DNA from: Linanthus parryae
Lineage: Eukaryota; Streptophyta; Magnoliopsida; Ericales; Polemoniaceae
Length of the DNA stretch: 64,000 bases
NCBI GenBank assembly: GCA_023055425.1
Contig: JALGPY010000001.1
Location: 32,911,001 to 32,975,000 of the forward strand
Reading direction: 5' to 3'
The position numbers and the translations under genes are program-made. How positions within the stretch are numbered: position 1 is the first letter of the stretch; every line of letters starts with the position of its first letter. Under the pieces are notes generated by a model. It was not told where the DNA came from, searched no databases, and saw only the letters and a program-made list of their open reading frames with translations. Below, piece after piece: positions 24,301 to 34,810 of the stretch.

Positions 24301-25110
24301 CTACGGTGACCTTATTGTTTACATTAGACCATACGTTCTGGTCAGGGAAATTTAGGGAGCCAAGCTCTGGTCTACCCTGGTGCCCATTATCCTACACTAC
24401 CATGAGGAAATGGGAGGAGCTATAAGTACTACTCTAGCGGAGTTGCTAACCTCTAGGGGATGTCGACACTTAAGGTCTTGTAGGCGAGTTATGAGGCGGG
24501 AAGGTCGTAACTAGTGGGGCTTTATTAACTGCCGGGTTGAAGTAGGGTTTGATAGACCCACGAGGTAACCCCTATATTTTATTCCGAGCCAGGCAGGTAC
24601 TCTGCATGGTTTTACTCGTACAATGTTTAATTCTGAGGCTCATGGGCAGTAGAGCAAGCTGCTTACCCGTGGCACGTGGCCAGGTGGCCGCCAGGAAAGT
24701 GGAGAAATGGGACTTTAATAATAAAAGGTTATGAAAAAATCTCAAAGCAAAGTTTATTCCGCTAATCTTGTCACTTTTAGTTGTGATGTTAATTCAAATC
24801 GGTTTTCTCTACCTATTTACCTGTCTTTGAATTATATGTGCCCAATCATCTGTTTACGTGTCGAGATGTTGCTTACTCAGCCGTTTGTTAATCATTTTCT
24901 GTAAAACTGCGTCGGCTTTTGCTATTTTAAAACCGCAAGTTGGCTATTGAGGCGGGGGAACGTTCACGACACTTCTTACAGGAAGAGTTGTTAGTTGGAA
25001 CATCACATAGTATATTATCTCACTAAAGTGTATTCCTTTATTTTCAAATGTTATCACTATTTGTATTGGGATTGTAATAAATTGTGTTTTGAATTATTAT
25101 TGATGGTTGT
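24301..25110 (+). repeat. Divergent LTR fragment, same family
   Basis: Blocks in the same order as 22440-23060: 'tctggtctaccctggt' (24367), 'cgacacttaaggtct' (24464), 'gttgcttactcag' (24869), 'aaaaccgcaagt' (24929), then 'ttgtattgggattgtaataa' (25059). It is strongly decayed and both ends are unclear. Confidence 0.45.
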
Positions 25111-25119
25111 ACTAGCTGT

Positions 25120-26280
25120 GAACCGACGATCCACATCCGTTCCCATTGAGGCTCATCACCTTGGGCGGAGTCATCTTCTTCCGACCGTGCGGGTGTTGCA
25201 GATCATCCTGGTGATCAGCACCCGTGGGGTCCCCATACCAAAATCCTGGATGGTCCCTTATTATTGGTTAGTACCGGTTATTGTACCATTGTTGATGTAC
25301 AAAGTTAGCATCTTCCATCCTCGACTCATTCATGGTTGCATCAAGATCTGGTCCATCCACTGTTGATATGGCATTCTTTACTTTGTAAACTATCTTGGCC
25401 AAGTTAGTCACTACTTTGTTCAAGTTTTCTATCCGATCATCAACCATTGGTTCAGCCAGAGCAGTAAGCCTCCTTTCATGAAACAAGCGAGTATCCTTCT
25501 TGGTAACTTCTTTTCATAAGTTCATAGGCTCCATCCATATCCACATGGTAGAGAAATTTTCCAAAAGCTTCCATCTCGATTCTGTTTGTATTTTCCCTGT
25601 CCACGACATGATAGAACACCTGTAAAATCTTCGGGACTCTAGAAACGTGACTAGGGCACTTTTTAACAGATCAGGTGCTCCCAGACTTCTACCACAGCCT
25701 CTCCCATTGTTTGCTTGAACTATATAATCGCTCTACAACGTTATTACTCGAAAGGCGGGATAGAATGTGCTCATAAATTCAAAAAAATTGATCCCATGTT
25801 GTGATGGACCTTGGTTCTCGAGATTCGATAAAGTACGGGAATAATATCAGTTTCACGGATTCCGGCTCGACTCCCTTATATCTGACTTTGCTGCAATAGT
25901 CGTTGAATTTCCCAATGAAGCCGCATATCATCATCGAGTCCGCCAGAGAACGGGAATTGTGTCTGGACAATCAGGGTGGGGGAGGTTTTTAGATCGAAGT
26001 AATATCTGGAAAAACGATTGTTGTCTTGTGTCCTCTAGTAGAACTCTCAAAATTTTCCGCTAATGCCCTTCCAGACTTGTTATACATTCTCTAGTTGTTT
26101 CTTGCAGGAAAACCATTTGCTATCAGGCCATCGATGTACTGAGCCATCTGGGCTGGCTTCAGGTGGTACTTTAGCCTTCTTTCTTTCGCCTCCTTGCGTC
26201 TTTGATTCCTGACTAGCTGTTCTGGGTCGTCTAGCTGTGGCACAAAAGTGCGTGCCAATCCGAGCATACACTATAAAATC
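25120..26280 (-). pseudogene. Athila-like Ty3/gypsy gag remnant
   Basis: On the minus strand the frame at 25970-25779 reads FIGKFNDYCSKVRYKGVEPESVKLILFP followed by SREPRSITTWDQFF. This is the retrotransposon gag pattern 'EPDAIRLRLFPFSL...ITTWDQL' of Athila-type elements. Further on it has 'GAYELMKRS' and RENTNRIEMEAFGK-like text, then a Tyr/Asn-rich stretch (25300-25120). The part next to the LTR (26271-26080) is basic and may be the gag N-terminus. Stops and frameshifts are frequent, so no protein is made. It lies directly downstream, in its own sense, of a PBS-like site and LTR at 26366 and above. Pol is missing, the left side being replaced by LTR fragments of another family. Confidence 0.65.
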
Positions 26281-26365
26281 CTGAAAGACAAAATTTCCAT
26301 AGCAAGATCAAAAAAAAAAAATTAAAAACTATTAAAACTTGTTTCTGACTAATTGAAAACCCCTG

Positions 26366-26390
26366 TTCCCAACAACGGTTCCAAAAAACT
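26366..26390 (-). other. PBS-like region next to the gypsy 5' LTR
   Basis: The minus strand reads AGTTTTTTGG then AACCGTTGTTGGGAA. This matches the 'AGTTTTTGGCGCCGTTGCCGGGGAA' junction of Athila and related plant gypsy elements, with CpG-decay-like changes. It fixes the LTR edge at 26391. Confidence 0.6.
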
Positions 26391-27318
26391 TGCCCGCATT
26401 CTTACGTGCGTTATGCAAGTGTACGGTCACATGATTAAAGTGAGTATTAAGCCTCAGTGTGTCAATCCCACATGAATAGTACGTGGTTATCCTTTAACCA
26501 GTAACATGGTTTTAAGAGTAGAAGGTAAAAGTAAAAGGAGGAGTTTGGTTGAGGTTATGGTTAAGCTAATCTAATACTGAAATTAAAAGACTGAAAGTAA
26601 ACATTTTTTTGTATTATTTTTTGAGAAATCTTGGTTGTAAATCTAAGGTTTGGGATACTAGATTTAGAGGATCCCCTAGGGTTCGTCAGTTTTTCCAGAG
26701 TTCATAGAAAACACACAGTTAATTCTATCTATGCCACGCAATCTGTAGAATAATCTTCTCTCGATATCATACTCGTAATCATGTCTCCGCAAGTTTTCGA
26801 GTATTCTCGGTCCACCTAAATCTTCAGACCTGTTCTAATTCTCCTAAGTTAAGATCTTCACTCGGACTCACTCAGTTCCTGTTGCAGCTGATCTGTACGT
26901 TCTGGATATTTCCATCAAGATTTGGAACTAAATTATGTCTTTTCTTCATAACCCTAATTGATCAGTCCCATATACCAGATTAAGTTTGTAGTAATAAAGG
27001 CTGATCACTCTATTCATATATGAAAGTAATTATCAAAAATAGAAAGCTAGATGGAACATAAATGTATTATGATATGAAGAGCATGAATCCATAATCAAAA
27101 TTCCAGAAAGTACTGAGTATAAATCCTAGGTTCACCGAGAACGTCGGTAAAAGTTTAGCAAACAATAATGGACATAATAACTAAATTCTATTTCATAAAA
27201 TAAACAGAGAGAAGAAGAAGAATCAAACGATTTGAAGAAACAAGGATGATTTCCGATTGCTCCTAAGCTCCAAGCTGCTCTCCCAATGGTTGATGTCTGA
27301 ATTCGCTGGGTCGTGCTG

Positions 27319-27330
27319 ATATTTATAATT
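27319..27330 (-). promoter_or_regulatory. TATA box of the minus-strand gypsy LTR
   Basis: AATTATAAATAT on the minus strand, just downstream in LTR sense of the palindrome cluster. Confidence 0.45.
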
Positions 27331-27408
27331 GCCAAGTTTCCAAAATCTATGTTGGAATGACCCGCCCTTAGATAACCTCCTTGAATTTTTAGCCCAATTT
27401 GTGCCAAT

Positions 27409-27620
27409 GTACGCACGTGCGTGCGTATGTACGCCGACATACTTCCATCATTTTCTGATGTGCATATGGATGTGCGTATATACTCATGTGCGAGTGTATG
27501 CACATTTCTGCATATGTACGCACCCTTGTCTTCCTCAATTTCCTCATCTTCCATCCCCTATGTGTGCGTACGATCCTGCGTATATACGCATGTGCGTATG
27601 TACGCACATTTCTGCATATT
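27409..27620 (-). promoter_or_regulatory. Cluster of TGCGTA/TACGCA palindromes
   Basis: Includes perfect palindromes TGCGTATATACGCA (27577-27590) and ACGCACGTGCGT (about 27413-27424), the inverted repeat GTGCGTATGTACGCAC (27592-27607), and degenerate copies. It lies upstream of the LTR TATA box. A role as binding sites is inferred from position and repetition only. Confidence 0.6.
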
Positions 27621-28032
27621 TGTGCACACAGAGTGTTACCGTTCCTGCTTAGCCATTTTCGGCAACTTCTTCCTCCCCAAAACCTTTGTGTGTGTTTGTA
27701 CATAGAGATGAGCGTATCTTCGCACACATAGAATACACTTGATAACTCCTCACTAGCAATTTTTCTTGAGCTTAATTTAAGGGGAACATGTGTTGAGTTT
27801 TAATGTTTTAGCAATATTTCAGCCCTACTTACCCTCGGAATTGTACGATAACGTGTTTTGAGCCTCTTCATGATTTTCAGCCATATTTCATGCATATTCG
27901 GATATAATCACGGGGTTTTTCATGATGTCTATGCATGAACATGTCTTGTGAGGAGTTAGAAATACAGTAGGAAGGCATGGGGAGGAGCTGAGGAGAATAA
28001 GGAAGGAAAAAGGGAGCTCAATGGCTGCTGTT

Positions 28033-28363
28033 TGCGTAGCTACGCATACAGTGAAGAAAGAGTGAAGAAAGAGCTAAGGCATGGACTTGGAAGCTTGTTG
28101 TCTGCATAGATACGCATGTAGCAACGCAGGTTTCTGCGTGGCTACGCAAGTATCAACACACACAACAAATAGAAAAGGAAGAAAGAAGGCCATAGGAGTT
28201 ACAAGCCCCTGTTTGTGTAGCTACGCGGGTATCTATGCACACAGTCAGCATGAAAAGAAATAAAGGACCCACTGCATGCGTAGCTACGCAGGATTTATCA
28301 CTGCAGACATGGGGGTCTGTTTGGATATTTTGAAGTCACTGTCTGCGTAGCTAATCAGCTACG
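28033..28363 (+). promoter_or_regulatory. Cluster of TGCGTAGCTACGCA palindromes
   Basis: Perfect 14-bp palindromes lie at 28033-28046 and 28277-28290. Variants lie at 28103-28116, 28135-28148, 28214-28227 and 28344-28363. Spacing is irregular at roughly 30 to 70 bp. The cluster ends about 95 bp before the LTR TATA box. Confidence 0.75.
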
Positions 28364-28457
28364 CCGGTAGCAACGTAGACAATGCAGTTTCCTGAGGCGA
28401 TTTATGTAGTGGCAGAACCGTAATTTTCAAGCAGTCTTTTTGGTAACTCCTAAGAAG

Positions 28458-28464
28458 TATAAAA
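28458..28464 (+). promoter_or_regulatory. TATA box of the 27791-29356 LTR
   Basis: TATAAAA in plus orientation just after the palindrome cluster. Confidence 0.5.
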
Positions 28465-29510
28465 TGAGACGTCCATAGCTCGTTTATAACACACAAGGAC
28501 ACAAAGAACGGAAGCACATATTCAGCAACAAGACACTTGTTTGATCTCATTCCTTTTTTATTTCAGAAAACTTTGTTATTAAATTATGTCACTTTCTACA
28601 TAAACACTTCACCTAGGTTCTCGGTGAACCTAGAATTTTCTATCCGGTACTTTGTTTCTTTTCAATATATTCATGATGAGTAGATCTTAATGCAATAGTT
28701 TTATCTATTATTATTGTATTCCATTTCACTGTTTATGCATAAACAACTTGATCACTCAGAATTGCTACAGACTCAACTCGATGTGCGAGAGTGACTGCTT
28801 AGGGTTAGGAAGAGAAGACAAAATTTAGTTAGAAATCATGATATACCAAGAGGAGAAAGGAGTTTTGGTGCTAGCCTGAGCATTTGACCGATTGTTACAG
28901 GTTTTGACCAATACGGAAAAGAGGTTAAAACCCTAGTAATCTTAGAATAGTACTTTAGAACTAGGTGGGCCAAAATGACATCAAACTCTTCAAAATCGTG
29001 ACAGTGTGTTCAAGACCGAGAGGATAGTGCACCAACGATAACGTGGCATAAATATAAACGTGATGTGTGTTTTTATGTCAAAACAATAAAATCTGGAACG
29101 AACCTAGGGGATTATGGAATCCTTCGAAATAGTCAGAAAACTTTCACAAAAATATGTACTTTTCAGCTTTTGCTTTCAGCAACTTAGTTCTTAATCATCA
29201 ACTCCAAATACTCCTCATTTTTACACCCTGTTTATTTAACTTGGATTATTATAGAAAACTTAAAATTTTCCTTGCGGGAACGATCATCTGAGTCGTAAAT
29301 ACTCACTTTATTACTTGAATCTTATACTTGCGAATAGTACGCTAATTTGTGCATCAACATTCCTCATTTCCTTGCTTCTTTCCTTGATCAAATCATGCCC
29401 CGAGTGTTTTGCGTCCTTTCCCATTGTCTCCCGGACCAGTCCATGTCAATCACAACATGTGCGAACCCGCAGTCATATAAAAAAAATTAAAACATGCTAA
29501 AACAGTCAAA

Positions 29511-31600
29511 ATCCTACTGATAGCTCGAATACACATATTATAAGGATAAAGTGTCTAAAACATGCTGAAATCATGGGAACTTGTGCTAAAGTGGTCATAT
29601 ATCATCTTAGAGGTAACTCCTAAAAGAGAGTTATCAGGAGACGCTGGAGAAACGCAGAGAAGAGTCGGAGATTTACGAGTTGAAGATTTGGAGGACGATG
29701 GAGCTAGGATTCATCGTTTAATTTTCTGTAATTATCTCATTCTCTCTATTTTGATGACAGTGATTTTTATCATCGTACTCGTTATTATGAGAAGCTAAGA
29801 ACTCTAATTTAGGACCCACATTTGGGAGTAGGATTTATGATCGATTTGTGATTTCATGAGTTCGTGATTTTATGTCTTTTTGGCTTAATTGTAAGCGAAT
29901 TATCTTGTCATGAATGTTTTATGCTCGTTAATATTATCTAGAAAATAGGAGACTTCTTATTAGCTATAGATCAATGACCGGTTGTTTGGTAACACGATGA
30001 TCGTTGATCGGAAGAATAGAACATTCACCTAGTGAATTGGTGTACTTAGTAACTCGGTCCCAATAACTAGGAACGTGGAGTAGAACATTGATTGTAATGC
30101 ATATCTAGGGTTATAAAGCTTGGTAACTCAATTTTATTTCATCCTAGGCATGGAATGCTCGTTTGGTAACTCGGCGAGTTATTGTTGCTTTTTTGACGAA
30201 TCTTTCGCTAAAGTATTTCATAAATCATAAAGAACAATCGAAAGTAACCCTATAAAACCCCCGAACGAGGCATCTTGACATCTCTCCATTAGAGCATCTC
30301 CAACCATGAGGGGGGAGGGGGAGGGGGATGGGCAAAATCGTATAAAACTACAGACCATGTCCAACCACGAGGGGGGAGGAGGAGGGGGAGGGGAAAGGTG
30401 GGGAGAGAATTTAGGCATGGGTGGGGGATGGTTAGGGTGCATTTCCCCCCTAACATCCCCGTCCCCCTCCCCCGTCCATTATAGCTAATTAATCCAATTT
30501 TAGGATATGTTAATTACACTTGGTACTATTATATTATTATAATATGTGTTTTTTATGATGAATAATATATTTTGATTATTATTTTTATTATAAAAATAAA
30601 TAATATTTTTTTCGATAATTGAACAAAATATTTACGAAAAATTAATGTTATTTTATTTTGTTGTCAATTTGATATATCTTATTTTTTTATAATTAGCAAT
30701 TATGTTTATTAAATATTTTGGAAACACGGTTAAAAGTGATTTTTTGGAAATAAAAGTGTTGTTTGTTATCATTTTTTTGAGTATACATTTATATCAATAT
30801 TATTTCAGATTTATTTTTATCACTATTAATAATTTATTTTTAAATTATGAAATATATTTGAAAAATAAACTTAATTAGGTGGGGGAGGGGAATGGTTGTA
30901 GATGAGTAGTAGTTTGGGTGAGGGGGAGGGGAGGGGGAAATTGGTGGGCCCGTGGGGGAGGGGGAGGGGGAGGTGGGGGGAGGGAGAAATGCGATGTGGT
31001 TGGAGATGCTCTTACTTGAACTAGGGGGAAATTAGTGTCTACATTCGTTATCTATTTCTATATGTAAGTTATTAACTAAACTTCAAAGGGATAATTTTAT
31101 TTGATTCGAATGTGATAATTATGTTAACATTTTTAGTTTAATAGGCTAGCCCGAATTCAACACGAACCCGAAGTGGTTTGTTCGAATTTGGGGTTCGACG
31201 GGCTGGCGATGCTCCTAACTCAGGTTGGGCTGGGCTTGGGCAACCCCGACAGAACTCGGGCTTGGGCTCGGACAAGGGTGTCAACCTGCCCAGCCCGCCC
31301 GAGTTGCAGTCTTAACTTGAACTCTCATAATTCAATATTTTTGCGTTAACAATTGAAAGTAACCCTATCGATCCTCCGAACGAGGCGTCTTGATATCTCT
31401 CCACTACTTGCATTACTTTCTGTTCGTAGTTTGGATAACCAACAACACTCAAATATCTACCCACATTAAAGTTATACTGATAAGCTGATTAACGAAGTCT
31501 CTTGAGATCGATATTCCCAAACTAATTAGATTATTATTGCACCCGACAACCGTGCATTCTGCGGTTGGAGTGTGTCAACTCTCATGTCAAACTTAGGCGT
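29511..31600 (+). repeat. Degenerate gypsy-like LTR or leader DNA (tentative)
   Basis: No protein domain is readable. The repeated phrase 'ttggtaactcgg' (30047, 30170), the 'gagaagctaagaactctaatttagg' segment (29788) and the final 'cgacaaccgtgcattctgcgg' resemble non-coding parts of plant Ty3/gypsy LTRs. A block of about 55 bp beginning 'gaaagtaaccctat' and containing 'tctctcca' occurs at 30239 and again at 31356. A Tourist-like MITE occupies 30292-31011. The boundaries are guesses. Confidence 0.3.
30292..31011. mobile_element. Tourist-like (PIF/Harbinger) MITE with G-rich ends
   Basis: Inverted termini GAGCATCTCCAACCA (30292) and, at the right end, TGGTTGGAGATGCTC. The flanking TTA (30289-30291 and 31012-31014) is the target size of PIF/Harbinger elements. 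The element is 720 bp with an AT-rich centre and no transposase. Both subterminal regions carry runs of GGGGG separated by single A on the plus strand, with a C-rich patch at 30445-30475. Confidence 0.88.
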
Positions 31601-32236
31601 TCCTTATATTATTATAAAAAAAAGGTTAAAACTCCCCTCCCCCGAAGCGTGATTATCTGTGGTGGCCCTTTACAAGAGATGGATGCTATTCTACAAAAGA
31701 CTACCTCTAGATTCATAGAAAGACAACAAAGCAAGCCTTTTGAACCTGCGAGAAATGTCGATTTCTTAGCTGCTATAAAGACCGAGGACACAAAATGGGG
31801 GAAATTTTGGGTCCTGCAAATCCCGGAGAAATGGAGAATTTGCATATGGAGATGTCAGTGAAGAAAAGTGTTTCTAGTCTTTGCTACTCTTTCAACGGAG
31901 TCAGCAATTAATTCCAAACCAAAAATACACAATAATGTGGTAACGACAAGGGAACTCTCATGCGCTATTGACCCGAAACTTTTTAGAAAAAGTGACGAGT
32001 CAAGTTAATTTCAGCAGTACTGGATAAGTGGTCCTTGTCTGCCTTAAGTTTGATAGGAATTAATGTATAGAGTGCATAGGCACATTCTGGGCCATTTGGT
32101 CTCAACGTTGCATAGTGCTCTTCAGTGGCGAGCTGTTTCAATGCAAATGGAGTCAAATATATCCCTGATGGATAAGCAGATTTATTTGCAAACTATCCTA
32201 GGGAGACTGTAAACCTCCAGCAACGTATCCAACGGC
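31601..32236. other. No gene recognised
   Basis: The 98-residue frame at 31565-31861 has no recognisable domain and no splice context I could support. It may be decayed coding or repeat DNA. Confidence 0.35.
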
Positions 32237-32248
32237 GGGATCCCCAAG
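32237..32248 (+). repeat. 12-bp target-site duplication of the SINE, left copy
   Basis: GGGATCCCCAAG, identical to 32349-32360. Confidence 0.88.
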
Positions 32249-32348
32249 TAGCTAGGGTGGTAGGTCAAATGGTAGAGTGTTGGAAACATCTGCATGAAGT
32301 CTCAATTTCAAACCCGATTGACGACAAAACAATTTCTAAAAAAAAGGT
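32249..32348 (+). mobile_element. tRNA-derived SINE, about 100 bp
   Basis: Contains a pol III A-box-like TAGGTCAAATGG (32261-32272) and a B-box-like ATTTCAAACCC (32305-32315) at tRNA-like spacing. It ends in an A-rich tail (32337-32345) and is flanked by perfect 12-bp direct repeats. These are the marks of a short interspersed element inserted by LINE machinery. It is not a functional tRNA gene: no cloverleaf arms can be formed with confidence. Confidence 0.8.
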
Positions 32349-32360
32349 GGGATCCCCAAG
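32349..32360 (+). repeat. 12-bp target-site duplication of the SINE, right copy
   Basis: GGGATCCCCAAG, identical to 32237-32248. Confidence 0.88.
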
Positions 32361-33162
32361 CGAATCGTGCACGGGCTGTGTAGCAGTAGCAGCAATCAGG
32401 CCAACACTTGGTTGGCAATGGTGGTCGGTGCTTGAAATTCGGCAGTGCTCAGACGAGACACTGAATTCTTTTGCTTGGCAGGGTGTTCATTCTACTGTGG
32501 ATCATGTGCGTGTGGCCACTCTACTCCAAGCATTGAAAAAGCCATCACTTCACTTGTGCTTTCTAGTAATACTTTTGACAGAAAATTCCCTGCAGCATTT
32601 TCTCTCTGACACTTAATTATCGAAACCCTCGTAGTTTCGCTTCCACTGAAATCGCGCACAATTTTGCACACATTTTATGCACAATTTTACTAAAATTGCT
32701 TGTAGTTTAGTGTCGGTAAATGTAAACTGCAAGAAGGTTTTTGTTTGAAAAATTGTACGTGATGTCGGTAAAAGTGAAACTGCAAGGAAATTTCTGACAA
32801 AATCAATATTTTTGGTAGCCAAGTGTAAGGAAAACAATACTGCAAGAAAATTTTCTGACATACGTTCCATAATTTGTTGCATTTCAAATACCACATGGAT
32901 AGTGCATCTTGAGGATGCACCCATTACTGGTAGCATTCTAATGAAGGATCAAGCTCACATAGTTCTCAATTTACAGAGTGGATCGCCATGTTGCAATTGT
33001 AGCATATTTGCTTGCCCGAGATGCTTGTTATGAGATGCTTGTTATTCTTTTGTGTTTAAATTGTTTGGGTTGCTGGTCTATTTTTCTGCAGTTTATGAAC
33101 TCCGCAAACATTGACAAGTAAATCTTTTCAGGATATTGTTGAATTAATATAATTTTGAAGAA
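32361..33162. other. No gene recognised; diffuse internal repeats
   Basis: The phrase 'ctgcaag(a/g)aa..ttt' with 'gtcggtaaa' recurs near 32711, 32764 and 32840. Open frames at 32257-32616 and 32812-33033 have no recognisable domain. Confidence 0.4.
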
Positions 33163-33301
33163 ATTGACAGGTTCTTATATCATAGTGTAACTAAAAAAAG
33201 ATTAGAAATTCTTCTATCATTGTGCTAAGAGATTGACAAGTTCTTAAATCATAGTGCAACTCAAAAGAAAATTAAAAAATTCATTTATCATTATGCTAGT
33301 C
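33163..33301 (+). repeat. Tandem duplication, 69 bp unit
   Basis: Two diverged copies, each starting ATTGACA(A/G)GTTCTTA and containing ATCATAGTG and TATCATT, the first at 33163 and the second at 33232. Confidence 0.8.
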
Positions 33302-34191
33302 AAATAACTTTTCTAAAATACTTGAGAAAATTATTTTGGAACGGAGAAAGAACTGGACAATTATTCTGAAACAAATTGGGTAATTTAGTTCCCGACGATA
33401 TCGTCTCGGAACCCGACGGTGGCGAAAACAAAAATTAGAAATTGTGGGGCCAAAACAATGACATTAGTGAGAGAGTTTAGAATCAAATTAAGCTTAAAAA
33501 TTGGCACAGTCAAAGACAATTACCAAAATATTCATATTTAACAGTATTAATGTAGTTATTGACGGAATTTTAAAAACTCGGGACACAACCTCTTGCCCAA
33601 AGAACTCCACATTCACCATTAGTCCAACTATTGTAAGGAACATATAATCATTACATTTCCAAATTTGTCAAATCATTTAATGAAATATTCTTAGCTTTAA
33701 CTGTGTACTGATGGTATGAGCACACTTTTTTTTTAAGAAAAACTACAAATTACTAAACTGAACTAAAAAATGAACACAAATATCAGGACACCTTTAAATA
33801 GATTAGGAGACTAAAATTACAGAACGGATGGTGTACAAAAAAGGGAATCCAACGTACGTATAGGAAGCCCAACACCAAGGAGCAAAACGACGCTTATTTT
33901 AGTGTTTTCCATGCCCGAAGCTCATTCCCATTTTATAGGGCCAAAAGAGTATTCTGGTGGAAAAACTACCGACTCATAACTAGATTACAAAATAGATTTT
34001 CTACTGTTAAAAAAAAAACAAAATAGATTTTCTCAAAAAAGGAAAAAAATAGATTAGAAAATAGAAAACATTATTGTTGCTTGCTTGAAAATACAAGTAT
34101 TTACACTAAATCCTACGTAGTAAATGAACATTATACAACACAAACTACTTTGAGTGTCCATATAAAAAACAAAGGTTGAAGAAAAAAAATC
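33302..34191. other. No gene recognised
   Basis: AT-rich DNA between the tandem repeat and the microsatellite. No coding support. Confidence 0.4.

Positions 34192-34264
<73 letters not shown>
34192..34264 (+). repeat. (AAT)n microsatellite
   Basis: About 24 AAT units, 100 bp past the stop codon of the ERF gene. The poly-Ile frame on the minus strand is a shadow of it. Confidence 0.95.
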
Positions 34265-34268
<4 letters not shown>

Positions 34269-34366
34269 TAGGAATTTGCTTAATGGATTTCCTCAAACTA
34301 TTTGCTTAGTTGTCAGCAAATAGTAGTAGTAGTGTAAATCTGTTGCTTTAGAACGGACTCACCCAG

Positions 34367-34810
34367 TCACCACCCATCATCATCATCAACATCATCAGGG
34401 TATTCGGGTTTGGGTTTCTTGTTCAAGTCGGGTTTCTCCTCAAACCAACACGGCTTGAATCCGGATCCGGGCTCCGCCGTCGTCGCCGCCGCCGTGGCCT
34501 CCAGCGCATCAACCCTCGCTCCGACCTCAATCGCTTTCTTCCGAATCGAGTCCGCCGACAAATCCTCTCCGCCGCCTCCGCCGAATTCGCCGTCGAAGCA
34601 GTCGGGAAAATTAAGCCGGGCGGTGGGGCCCCTGAGGTAGTAGACGGCGGTGTCATAAGCCCTCGCCGCCGCCACGGGCGTGGAGTAGGAACCCAACCAA
34701 ATCCGAGAGCGCTTGTTGGGTTCTCGAATCTCGGCGACCCACTTGCCCCACTTCCTCATCCTTATCCCCTTGTATGGCCTCTCCATCTTCCTCTTCGCTC
34801 CCACCTCCAT
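34367..34810 (-). CDS. AP2/ERF transcription factor, DREB group A-5 (DEAR-like) with EAR motif
   Basis: A 147-residue single-exon protein. One AP2/ERF DNA-binding domain spans about residues 13-69, with [31 protein letters not shown] and [11 protein letters not shown]. Val and Glu at domain positions 14 and 19 mark the DREB subfamily. The C-terminal DLNKKP (about 128-133) fits the DLNxxP form of the EAR repression motif, followed by an acidic tail. Together these match the small DREB A-5/DEAR proteins (ERF008-ERF011 type in Arabidopsis), nuclear repressors in cold, dehydration and defence responses; that role is known of the family and not shown here. I start at the ATG at 34810: it has a purine at -3 and G at +4, and the open frame further upstream begins only with TTG. 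Intact, with GC-rich codons unlike its surroundings. Confidence 0.95.
   Translation of the reverse strand: MEVGAKRKMERPYKGIRMRKWGKWVAEIREPNKRSRIWLGSYSTPVAAARAYDTAVYYLRGPTARLNFPDCFDGEFGGGGGEDLSADSIRKKAIEVGARVDALEATAAATTAEPGSGFKPCWFEEKPDLNKKPKPEYPDDVDDDDGW

Larger units (their letters stand above)
27791..29356 (+). mobile_element. Probable solo LTR of a related gypsy element, inverted
   Basis: From TGTTGAGTTTTAATG to TTTGTGCATCA, with flanks ACATG and ACATT (4 of 5 match). It shares TTCTCGGTGAACCTAG (28620), the 'cttgcgggaacgatcatctgag' region near its end, and the TATA and palindrome layout with the surrounding LTR, but lies in the opposite direction. No PBS follows, which supports a solo LTR. 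The imperfect target duplication leaves some doubt. Confidence 0.55.
26391..29510 (-). repeat. 5' LTR of the Athila-like element (interrupted)
   Basis: The sense strand is minus: the LTR end ...GCGGGCA abuts the PBS-like site at 26390. A TATA box (ATTATAAATATC) lies at about 27319-27330 and a cluster of TGCGTA/TACGCA palindromes at 27409-27620. It is interrupted at 27790 by an inverted LTR of a related element and appears to continue from 29357 to about 29510. The start is approximate because no partner LTR is present. Frames at 27132-27731 are shadows of the palindromic DNA. Confidence 0.5.

Noticed and set aside
25193..25203. 'cgggtgttgca' as the end of a plus-oriented Tekay-like LTR
   Set aside because: Read on the minus strand the same bases continue the Athila-like gag text, and no target duplication or PBS follows.
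27132..27731. Cys/Tyr/His-rich frames on both strands
   Set aside because: Shadows of the TGCGTA/TACGCA palindromes in a gypsy LTR.
28033..28363. CRISPR-like array of TGCGTAGCTACGCA repeats
   Set aside because: Repeats are short, palindromic, variable and irregularly spaced, lie inside a plant LTR, and have no cas genes.
31565..31861. 98-codon frame as a gene
   Set aside because: No domain, no supported splice sites and an overlapping minus frame. I cannot support it.
34054..34296. Frame with a long poly-Ile run
   Set aside because: Translation of the AAT microsatellite.
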